From Ruminococcus sp. (GTDB lineage: Bacteria; Bacillota; Clostridia; Oscillospirales; Ruminococcaceae): 64,000 bases of DNA. The DNA lies in contig JAFWTA010000025.1 in assembly GCA_017519145.1 (NCBI GenBank), positions 32,718 through 96,717 on the forward strand, in the 5' to 3' direction. A program made the translations under genes and the position numbers. Positions 57,092 to 64,000 of the stretch are shown in pieces (positions within the stretch are counted from its first letter, which is position 1; the number at the start of each line of letters is the position of its first letter). Below the pieces are notes generated by a model that did no database searches, was not told the origin of the DNA, and was given only the letters and a program-made list of their open reading frames with translations.

Positions 57092-59035
57092 TTGAAAAAA
57101 TTAATAGGTAACTTCAGCTTCCGCAGAGTGGTGCTCGCCTTTGCCGACGCTTTTATCGTCGTAGCCGCCGCTCTCATCGCAAACTTTATCCTGTCATTCA
57201 TCGGCAGGGACATAAGCCGCGGCGATATGCTCATAAGCTTCGTCATCGGCTCTGTGACCTGCTGCGGGTGCCTGCTCATCTTCGGTGCCTACAACAAGCT
57301 GTGGAGATTCTTCCACAAGCGGGACTACCTCTCATGTCTTTACGGAGTACTTTTCGGCTTCATCGCCGCGGGCAGCTTTGTCTACATCCTCAGGAACGAG
57401 CTCGCTATCGGCTATGTCTGCCTCCACGCTCTGCTGACTCTCGTCGGAGTGTGCCTTTTCAGATTCCTGTTCAAGGAGAGCTTCGTCACGTTCTCGAAGA
57501 TAAACTCCGAGGACGGCAGAAAACGTACCATGATAGTCGGCGGCGGTCAGACCTGCCGCATGATACTCACGGAAATAGCCAACGCACGGCGTTCTCCTTA
57601 TGAGGGGGACAAGGTCTCGGCAGAGTATGAGCCCGTGTGCATCATCGACGACGACAGAAGTAAGATAGGCACCGAGATACAGGGCGTTACCGTGGTCGGT
57701 ACTACCTCGGAGATAATCAAATTCGTGGATCAGCAGCATATCGAGCAGATAATCTTCGCTATCCCATCATGCCTTGAGGACGAGCGCAAGAGGATACTGG
57801 ATATATGCTCGGGCACAAATGTCCCCGTCAAGGTGGTGCCTTTCATAGGAAATCTCATCTTCGACAACGGCAATACTCCCCTGCTGACTCAGATGCACGA
57901 TATAAAGGTGGAGGACCTGCTGGGACGAGCCTCTGTAAAGTTCGACAACGAGGAGATCCGCCGCTTTATCCACGGTAAGGTCTGCATGGTAACAGGCGGA
58001 GGCGGCTCCATCGGCTCTGAGCTTGTGCGCCAGATAGCCAGATACAGCCCCGAACGCATAATCATCGTCGATATCTATGAGAACAATGCCTATGAGGTCC
58101 AGCAGGAGCTCATTATGGAGTACGCCGACGAGCTTGATATGAAGGTGCTGATAGCCTCTGTCAGGGACTATTACCGCATGGACAGCATTTTCGCCAAGTA
58201 CAAGCCCGATATCGTGTTCCACGCAGCTGCCCATAAGCACGTTCCCCTTATGGAGAACTCGCCTATGGAAGCTATAAAGAACAACGTCATCGGTACCTTC
58301 AATACCGCAACTCTTGCCCAGTTCCATAAGGTAAGGAAGTTCGTGATGATATCCACGGACAAGGCTGTCAACCCCACCAATGTCATGGGCGCTTCAAAGC
58401 GCTGCTGCGAGATGATAATACAGTACCTCTCTCAGCAGAAGGACGGCTGCACCGAGTTCGTCACCACCCGCTTCGGAAATGTTCTCGGCTCAAACGGCTC
58501 GGTCATTCCTCTTTTCAGAAAGCAGATAGAATCGGGCAGGGCTGTTACGGTCACTCACCCCGATGTCATAAGATACTTCATGACCATACCCGAGGCTGTC
58601 AGCCTTGTGCTTGAAGCCGCTGCCATTGCTCACGGCGGCGAGATATTCGTGCTGGACATGGGTCAGCCCGTCCACATCGTAAGACTGGCGGAAAACCTCA
58701 TCCGTATGTACGGAAAGGTGCCGTATAAGGATGTGGAGATAAAGTTCACAGGCCTCCGCCCCGGCGAAAAGCTGAAGGAGGAGCTGCTCATGGACGAGGA
58801 GGGACTTCAGAAGACCTCCAACGAGCTCATTTTCATCGGCAAGCAGATACCTCTCGACGGCGACGAGTTCATAAAGCGCCTGAGAAGACTCCGCAACGCT
58901 GCAAATGAAAATCTCAACGAAGCGGCTATCCAAGCCCTCCACGATATAGTTCCCACCTTTATAACCCCCGAGGAGTTCAACAGGGCGGAGCTTATCAAGG
59001 AACACAGAAATATAGCAAATATCAAAAGGGACTGA
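57092..59035 (+). CDS. membrane-bound nucleotide-sugar dehydratase/epimerase (CapD/FlaA1-like)
   Basis: Protein of 647 residues from a TTG start with GGGGGGAAG upstream. Four membrane helices lie in the first 125 residues, then a first Rossmann-like domain (MIVGGGQTCRMIL, about 148) and the SDR domain with GGGGSIGSELVRQIA (about 300), VSTDKAVNP-like STDKAVNPTNVMGASKR and TRFGNVLGSNGSVIP. It belongs to the polysaccharide biosynthesis family that modifies UDP-GlcNAc, often a 4,6-dehydratase leading to diacetylated or amino sugars. Its stop overlaps a terminator hairpin. Likely partner of CpsB in surface polysaccharide formation. Confidence 0.92.
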   Translation: MKKLIGNFSFRRVVLAFADAFIVVAAALIANFILSFIGRDISRGDMLISFVIGSVTCCGCLLIFGAYNKLWRFFHKRDYLSCLYGVLFGFIAAGSFVYILRNELAIGYVCLHALLTLVGVCLFRFLFKESFVTFSKINSEDGRKRTMIVGGGQTCRMILTEIANARRSPYEGDKVSAEYEPVCIIDDDRSKIGTEIQGVTVVGTTSEIIKFVDQQHIEQIIFAIPSCLEDERKRILDICSGTNVPVKVVPFIGNLIFDNGNTPLLTQMHDIKVEDLLGRASVKFDNEEIRRFIHGKVCMVTGGGGSIGSELVRQIARYSPERIIIVDIYENNAYEVQQELIMEYADELDMKVLIASVRDYYRMDSIFAKYKPDIVFHAAAHKHVPLMENSPMEAIKNNVIGTFNTATLAQFHKVRKFVMISTDKAVNPTNVMGASKRCCEMIIQYLSQQKDGCTEFVTTRFGNVLGSNGSVIPLFRKQIESGRAVTVTHPDVIRYFMTIPEAVSLVLEAAAIAHGGEIFVLDMGQPVHIVRLAENLIRMYGKVPYKDVEIKFTGLRPGEKLKEELLMDEEGLQKTSNELIFIGKQIPLDGDEFIKRLRRLRNAANENLNEAAIQALHDIVPTFITPEEFNRAELIKEHRNIANIKRD

Positions 59036-59055
59036 CTTACAGTCCCTTTGTTTTT
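59025..59055 (+). terminator. terminator overlapping the end of the capD-like gene
   Basis: Perfect 10-bp stem AAAGGGACTG/CAGTCCCTTT with a 5-nt loop and GTTTTT. The 5' arm includes the last codons and stop of the upstream gene; the FliB-like ribosome site GGAGG begins 3 nt after the T run. Confidence 0.85.
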
Positions 59056-59065
59056 GGAGGAAAAA

Positions 59066-60079
59066 ATGATATTCAGGACACCTACCTATTACAGAGATTT
59101 CCGCTGTATTGCAGGAGACTGCCGCGACAGCTGCTGCAAGGGCTGGGAGATAGACATCGACAAGGAGACCGCCGCGTACTACGCGGCGGTGGAGGGAGCC
59201 TTCGGCGACAGGCTCCGCAGGAGCATACGGAACGGCTCGTTCCTGCTCACCGAGGACGAGCGATGTCCCTTTCTCAACAGGAGCGGTCTCTGCGATATTT
59301 ACACCGAGCTGGGCGGCGACAAGCTGTGCAGGATATGCTCCGACCATCCGCGGTATTACGAGTGGTTCGGCTCCGTAAAGGAGGGCGGTGCGGGACTTTG
59401 CTGCGAAGCGGCGGCGGAGCTCATAGTCTCCCGTCCCTTTGCCCTATGCGAGGTGGAGGTCCCCGACGAGACTGCCTCGGGAGAATACGACGAGGATCTG
59501 TTTTCCATGCTCATAGGCGCCCGTGAGGAGATGTTCGCCGCGCTTGCGGACGAAAAGCTGTCCCTCAATGAAAGCCTCTACCGTGTGCTGGATATTGCCG
59601 CGGAAATGCAGCTGTGCATAGATATGCCTTTCCCCGACTGCGAGGCGGAAGCTCCTGCCGATGAGGCTCTCCATGGTGCTTTCGCCCTGCTTTCGGAGCT
59701 GGAGCCCATTGACGAAAAATGGCAGCCCTACATAGCCCAATGTACCGAAAAGCTTTCCTGCTCCCGTGACCGAAACAGCGGCACGGAGCCTGTGCTCCGC
59801 AGACTGGGAAGCTATTTCATCTTCCGCTATCTCCTTAAAGCGGTCTTCGACGGCGAGGTGCTCAGCCGCGCTAAATTCGCGGTGTTCAGCCTTATCGTCC
59901 TCGACAGGCTGTTCCGCATACAGGGCTGTTCTGCCGCCTCTGACTGCGCCGGTATCGCCAAGAACTACTCCAAGGAGACCGAGTACTGCGAGGAGAATAT
60001 GGAGGAGCTGCTTTTCCGCCTCGGAAACGACAGGGAGTTCAGCATCTCCTCTCTGAAAGGCATACTCGCCCTGTCATAG
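59066..60079 (+). CDS. FliB-like putative lysine N-methylase (cysteine-cluster protein)
   Basis: Protein of 337 residues. Cysteine motifs FRCIAGDCRDSCCKGWEID (residues 10-28), CPFLNRSGLCDIY, LCRICSDHPRYYEW and LCCEAAAEL match the FliB family, suggesting an Fe-S cluster. In Salmonella FliB methylates flagellin lysines. No flagellar gene is in this window, and similar proteins are found in non-motile clostridia, so the target is probably another surface protein. ATG 59066 has GGAGG 5-6 nt upstream. Confidence 0.82.
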   Translation: MIFRTPTYYRDFRCIAGDCRDSCCKGWEIDIDKETAAYYAAVEGAFGDRLRRSIRNGSFLLTEDERCPFLNRSGLCDIYTELGGDKLCRICSDHPRYYEWFGSVKEGGAGLCCEAAAELIVSRPFALCEVEVPDETASGEYDEDLFSMLIGAREEMFAALADEKLSLNESLYRVLDIAAEMQLCIDMPFPDCEAEAPADEALHGAFALLSELEPIDEKWQPYIAQCTEKLSCSRDRNSGTEPVLRRLGSYFIFRYLLKAVFDGEVLSRAKFAVFSLIVLDRLFRIQGCSAASDCAGIAKNYSKETEYCEENMEELLFRLGNDREFSISSLKGILALS

Positions 60080-60140
60080 GGCGGAAATATGGACGAATTC
60101 TGAAAAAACGCCGTGAAATACGAAAAATAAGTGAAATTCA

Positions 60141-60169
60141 TTGCAATATCACCGCCATTGTGCTATAAT
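60141..60169 (+). promoter_or_regulatory. promoter of the LRR protein pair
   Basis: TTGCAA (60141-60146), 17-nt spacer, TATAAT (60164-60169) with TGC extended -10, 51 nt before the ATG. Confidence 0.88.
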
Positions 60170-60220
60170 GTATAAGAATTAACAGCTTCGGAAAGCTGTA
60201 AAAAATGAGAGGGTAATATT

Positions 60221-62560
60221 ATGTTTGACCGTAAAAAAATAGCTGCCTTTATAGCAGGAGTGCTCCTGTGTGCTTACGGAGCCGTACCTGCGGCTTCATT
60301 TGCAGATGACGAGGCAGAACCGACTGCTGTGACCGAAGAAGCTGAGCCCGTGGAGGGCGCTCCATACGGTGACTATACCATCAGCGGAGACTTCATGTAC
60401 TCAAAGACTATGGACGGTGACGCCCGTATCGAGGACTGCACCGCTTCAGGCACAGAGCTGGTCATCCCCGATACTATCGACGGACTCGCCGTCAGGGAGC
60501 TGGGTACCGCAGCTTTCGGAAGTGATCCCGAAAACTGCAGCTTTACAAGCATCACCATACCTGCTTCCGTGAACTATATCTCCGCGGATAATCCCTTTAT
60601 CTACTGCACATCGCTCACCGAGATAAAGGTTGCGGACGGCAATGAAAGCTACACCGCCGAGGACGGTGTTCTCTTTGACAAGGACAAAAACGAGCTTATC
60701 GCCTACCCTGCCAATAAATCGGGAGAGAGCTTCACTGTGCCCGACAGCGTAAAGAAGCTCTGCGCAGGCGCATTCTACAATTCACAGCTCTCCGAAATAA
60801 AGCTCCCGAAGGCTCTCGAGGAGATAAACTACTTCACATTCGGCGACATGAAGAAGCTGAAGAAGATAGACCTCAGCGGCACGACAGTGTACAGTCTCGG
60901 CTCATACGCCTTTTCAAACTGCGAGGCTCTCGAAGAGGTACTGCTCCCCGATACTCTTGAGGATATCGGCGGCGGCGCATTTGCAGGCTGTAAGAGCATC
61001 ACAAGCATAACTCTTCCCCAGAGCCTCCTCTCCATAGGACAGTATGCATTTGTTGACACAGGGCTCACGGAGATAGATGTGCCCGATTCCGTTGAGGACA
61101 TCGGCTACGGCGCTTTCGGCTACTCCACACACATGGGAAACTTTATCGCCGATAACGATTTCGTTATCATCGGCAGCTCAGGCTCCGCCGCACAGCGCTA
61201 TTCCGTTGACTCGGATACCGATTACGATTATGTCAACAACTTCACTTTCCTTACCCGTGAAGCCAAGGAGGAACAGGGCGAGCTCCTCAGCCTCGAAAGG
61301 ATAACCTCGGGTGATTTTGAATACGCCATTACCGATAACGGCGCAGTCCTGCTGTCATGCCAGTCCCCGGAGGCAAAGGTGACCGTTCCCGAGGAGATAG
61401 ACGGCAACAAGATAGTAAAGATATACCCCACCTGCTTCAGCCCGTGTCAGGCTTCGGAGATAATCCTCCCCGAGTCAATTGACGAGATAAGAGAGATGGC
61501 TTTCTACGCCTGTCCAAATCTCAAGTCCGTAATCATACCCGCAAGTGTAAAGACCATCGGCAATAACGCCTTTGACAAGTGCTCGATGCTGGAAACTCTG
61601 GAGATAAAGGGCGCTGAAACTATGGGCGAGCTGGTGTTATGCGACTGTAAGGCTCTGAAGAAGCTGACTATTTCCGGCGACCTGAAGGAGTGGAACGATC
61701 AGGAGCCCTTCATTGACTGCAAGGTCCTTGAGGAGATCACTGTCACCGACGGAAGCGGTAATTTCAGCTCAGAGAACGGTGTCCTCTACAACAAGGACAA
61801 GACTACTCTCATAGCTTACCCCGCAGGCAAAACGGACAAGAGCTTTACCGCTCCCAAGTCGGTCAAGGAGATCGCTCAGTCTGCATTCTACGGAGCTGCA
61901 AGCCTTGAGACCGCCGACCTCTCATCCGTTACGAAGATCGGCACCTTTGCATTCGAGAACTGCAGCAGCCTCAAGAGCGTCAAGCTCTCAAAAAAGCTGG
62001 AATCCCTCGGCTCTGATGCTTTCTACAACTGCACCTCGCTGAAAAAGCTCCGTCTGCCCAAGTCCCTGACTGATATCGGTGCCTGCGCATTCGGTTACTG
62101 CTATCAGGAACAGGCAAACTCCGACGATCCCGAAGCCACAAATGTGCTGGTAGACGGCTTCAGGCTCTACGCGCCCAAGAACTCCACAGCTTACAAGTAC
62201 GCAAAGGGCTGCGGAATGGACGTAGTTACAGGCACTGTTGAGCTCTTCGGCAAGAATTACGATATAAGGCTCCTCGGCTTCCTCGGAGCGCTGATACTTG
62301 CCTTTATCGCTGTACTTATTGGCAAAAAAGCCGCTAAGACAGCAAAGGCTAAGAAGGCTGAAAAGGAGCTTGCCGAGAAACGCGAAAAGGCTGCTCAGCG
62401 CCGCAAGCAGCAGTCCGAGGACGAAGAAGATGAGGACGAGGACTATGAGGAAGATGACGAGGACGAGGATACACCCGGCCTTGAGGACGAGGATACAGAT
62501 GATGATACAAACGAAGACGATGAAGATGACGACGAGGAGGAAGACGATGATGAAGAATGA
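60221..62560 (+). CDS. secreted LRR_5 (BspA-like) protein with C-terminal membrane anchor and poly-acidic tail
   Basis: Protein of 779 residues. Signal peptide to about residue 28 (VPAASFADD). Two blocks of LRR_5 repeats (about 85-330 and 385-650; LEDIGGGAFAGCKSITSITL is typical), each preceded by a DFxYxxTxDG-type strand, so the region looks internally duplicated. A transmembrane helix (about 682-703, LLGFLGALILAFIAVLIG) is followed by a Lys-rich coil and a cytoplasmic tail of about 55 residues almost all Asp/Glu. Surface exposed; adhesion or sensing is possible. GAGAGGG upstream of ATG. Its last codons contain the start of the next gene. Confidence 0.88.
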   Translation: MFDRKKIAAFIAGVLLCAYGAVPAASFADDEAEPTAVTEEAEPVEGAPYGDYTISGDFMYSKTMDGDARIEDCTASGTELVIPDTIDGLAVRELGTAAFGSDPENCSFTSITIPASVNYISADNPFIYCTSLTEIKVADGNESYTAEDGVLFDKDKNELIAYPANKSGESFTVPDSVKKLCAGAFYNSQLSEIKLPKALEEINYFTFGDMKKLKKIDLSGTTVYSLGSYAFSNCEALEEVLLPDTLEDIGGGAFAGCKSITSITLPQSLLSIGQYAFVDTGLTEIDVPDSVEDIGYGAFGYSTHMGNFIADNDFVIIGSSGSAAQRYSVDSDTDYDYVNNFTFLTREAKEEQGELLSLERITSGDFEYAITDNGAVLLSCQSPEAKVTVPEEIDGNKIVKIYPTCFSPCQASEIILPESIDEIREMAFYACPNLKSVIIPASVKTIGNNAFDKCSMLETLEIKGAETMGELVLCDCKALKKLTISGDLKEWNDQEPFIDCKVLEEITVTDGSGNFSSENGVLYNKDKTTLIAYPAGKTDKSFTAPKSVKEIAQSAFYGAASLETADLSSVTKIGTFAFENCSSLKSVKLSKKLESLGSDAFYNCTSLKKLRLPKSLTDIGACAFGYCYQEQANSDDPEATNVLVDGFRLYAPKNSTAYKYAKGCGMDVVTGTVELFGKNYDIRLLGFLGALILAFIAVLIGKKAAKTAKAKKAEKELAEKREKAAQRRKQQSEDEEDEDEDYEEDDEDEDTPGLEDEDTDDDTNEDDEDDDEEEDDDEE

Positions 62561-64000
62561 TCTCAGAAAGCTCGCCGCAGTTCTCGCTTCGGGCATTATG
62601 GCTGTATGCTGCATCCCTTTCAGTGCAGCTGCCGACAATTTACAGGGCGTTGACGAGCCCCTTTACGACGGCTCTTTCTACTATGAGCTCAACGAGGACG
62701 ATACCTACACCATAACCAAGTGTCAGGCAACTATCGTTTCGGAAATACCATCCATGAGAAACGGTAAATCTATCACCGCCATCGGTGACGAGGCTTTCTA
62801 CAACTGTACGGGAATAAGCGAGCTGAGGATACCCGATACCGTTAAAACTATCGGAAGCCACGCCTTCTACGGCTGTACGGGTATGCAGAAGGTCACTCTG
62901 CCGAAAAAGCTTGAATCTTTGGGAGATTACGCATTTTTCAGCTGCAGCTCACTGACAGAGGTCACTGTCCCCGATACCATAACAAAGATAGAGCCCCTTA
63001 CCTTTGCGCTCTGTGATAATCTCCAGCAGGTAAACCTCCCCGATACCATTACCGAATTCGGCGAGTATGCATTCTATCAGTGCCCTGCTATAAGCAGCTT
63101 CAGGCTGCCTGCTTCCCTTACAACAATAGGTCCCAACGCCATGGGAAGCTGGTTCTCCATAACAGATATCGACGCCTCCGCAAACAGCTCCTTTGTCTAT
63201 GAGAACGATATGCTCATGACCAAGGATAAAAAGGAGATCTACCGCGCCTCAGTGGATATGAAGGGCGAGGTGAATATCCCCGAAGGCGTTACCAATATAA
63301 GGGACGGCGCTTTCTCTACCTGTGCCGAGATAACCGCAGTACACTGCCCCGGAAGCCTGACCTCCATTGGTCAGGAAGCTTTCAGCTACTGCTCTGGCAT
63401 TACAAAGCTTGACCTCAATCAGGGACTCCACAATATCGACTTCGGAGCCTTCATGTTTGACCAGTCCATCGAGTCCGTGGATATCCCCACCACCGTTGAC
63501 ACCATCGGCGAGAACGCCTTCGCCTACTGTATGAAGATGGAAAGGCTCATACTTCCCGAGGGACTGAAAACTATCGGTGTTAAAGCCTTTATGGCATGTG
63601 AGGGGCTGAAACAGGTAAGCATACCCAAGACCGTCAGCAGCATTGGCGAAAGTGCCATAGGCTTCACGGTAAACGACTCTCAGGTTGAGCCCATTGAAAA
63701 CTTCACACTCAGCGTTTTCTCAGGCTCGGCAGGCGAAAAATACGCAAAATCATCGGGACTTGAATACACTGTCACCGACCGCAATATCAAGAAGTTCGCG
63801 TTCATAGCTGCTATGATCGGTATTATAATCTTAGTTGTCATATTCGCTCTTGTGCTTATGAAGCGCAGCAAAAAGACCGCTCCCGCCGCTGCAAGAAAGG
63901 CAGAAAAGACTGCAAAGAAGAAGGCAGAGGAGCTGGAAGAGGAGAAGAATTACAAGAAGATAATGGACTCCGACGATGATGAGGACGAAGATGATGATGA
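62547..64000 (+). CDS. second secreted LRR_5 protein with membrane anchor, 3' end outside window
   Basis: Open from ATG 62547 (or the adjacent ATG 62550) to the window end, about 484 residues. Signal peptide to about residue 29 (CCIPFSAAAD), then about 12 LRR_5 repeats (VKTIGSHAFYGCTGMQKVTL type, 75-385), a helix at about 416-440 (IGIIILVVIFALVLM), a Lys/Ala/Glu segment and the beginning of an Asp/Glu tail. Paralogue of the preceding gene, overlapping it by 14 nt in another frame. Its ribosome site AGGAGG is formed by Glu codons in the acidic tail of the upstream gene. Confidence 0.88.
   Translation, partial: MMKNDLRKLAAVLASGIMAVCCIPFSAAADNLQGVDEPLYDGSFYYELNEDDTYTITKCQATIVSEIPSMRNGKSITAIGDEAFYNCTGISELRIPDTVKTIGSHAFYGCTGMQKVTLPKKLESLGDYAFFSCSSLTEVTVPDTITKIEPLTFALCDNLQQVNLPDTITEFGEYAFYQCPAISSFRLPASLTTIGPNAMGSWFSITDIDASANSSFVYENDMLMTKDKKEIYRASVDMKGEVNIPEGVTNIRDGAFSTCAEITAVHCPGSLTSIGQEAFSYCSGITKLDLNQGLHNIDFGAFMFDQSIESVDIPTTVDTIGENAFAYCMKMERLILPEGLKTIGVKAFMACEGLKQVSIPKTVSSIGESAIGFTVNDSQVEPIENFTLSVFSGSAGEKYAKSSGLEYTVTDRNIKKFAFIAAMIGIIILVVIFALVLMKRSKKTAPAAARKAEKTAKKKAEELEEEKNYKKIMDSDDDEDEDDD

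Overview
The window comes from a Gram-positive anaerobe of the Ruminococcus group (Oscillospiraceae), most like the R. flavefaciens / R. albus lineage. The evidence is three secreted cellulases (two GH9, one GH5) with poly-threonine linkers and C-terminal dockerins of the type GDxNCDGxxELADAILIMQ, lipobox lipoproteins, a clostridial type II fatty-acid cluster with FabK as enoyl reductase, a 2-oxoacid:ferredoxin oxidoreductase, and consensus sigma-A promoters. There is no insertion sequence, phage gene, rRNA or CRISPR array. No scaffoldin is visible. Assignments rest on motifs and order read by eye; no database search was run.

Layout. 1-1.8 kb (minus): end of a ketoacid:ferredoxin oxidoreductase operon (P-loop ATPase, 2[4Fe-4S] ferredoxin, VorB-like alpha subunit, cut by the window edge). 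1.9-11.7 kb (minus): FASII operon fabH-fabK-fabG-fabF-accB-X-X'-fabZ-accC-accD-accA-acpP, where X and X' are paralogous membrane proteins of unknown function. 12-17.4 kb (plus): divergent fabD-aroE-GNAT-hypothetical-aroK-amidohydrolase run ending in a secreted leucine-rich-repeat protein with a dockerin. 17.5-19 kb: guaB. 19-23.5 kb (minus): two paralogous membrane-anchored secreted proteins, a 44-codon signal-peptide-like gene, and three lipoproteins. 23.5-27.7 kb (minus): typA and four small membrane proteins, three resembling YcxB. 27.8-28.2 kb: tRNA-Pro, -Thr, -Tyr. 28.3-30.7 kb (minus): a small acidic anchored protein, rsmE, and a VanY-type peptidase. 31-32.4 kb: an orphan sugar-type binding lipoprotein. 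32.7-38.2 kb: two GH9 dockerin enzymes. 38.4-41.7 kb: secG, rnr, lipoprotein. 42.2-45.7 kb: Wzz-like protein and Na/phosphate symporter. 46-47.3 kb (minus): glmM. 47.7-51.3 kb: giant YfhO-like protein. 51.4-52.8 kb (minus): MFS transporter behind a long leader with a small ORF and a Shine-Dalgarno-sequestering hairpin. 52.9-53.4 kb: CarD-like regulator. 53.7-56 kb: GH5 dockerin enzyme. 56.3-60 kb: CpsB-type phosphatase, CapD/FlaA1-type nucleotide-sugar enzyme, FliB-like protein. 60.2-64 kb: two membrane-anchored LRR proteins, the second cut by the window edge.

How it fits together: core metabolism (malonyl-CoA and fatty acid synthesis, shikimate, GMP, UDP-GlcNAc precursor) is interleaved with a cell-surface programme (dockerin enzymes, LRR surface proteins, lipoproteins, exopolysaccharide control and assembly). 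Most intergenic spaces have readable promoters and hairpin terminators, so transcription units can be drawn with fair confidence.

Most interesting: the attenuator-like leader of the MFS gene, the 44-aa peptide whose signal sequence matches those of two neighbouring larger proteins, the membrane-protein pair inside the FASII operon, a 10-bp inverted repeat between fabH and fabD, two dispersed families of intergenic palindromic repeats, dockerins with a degenerate second calcium loop, and recurrent amphipathic acidic tails on membrane proteins.
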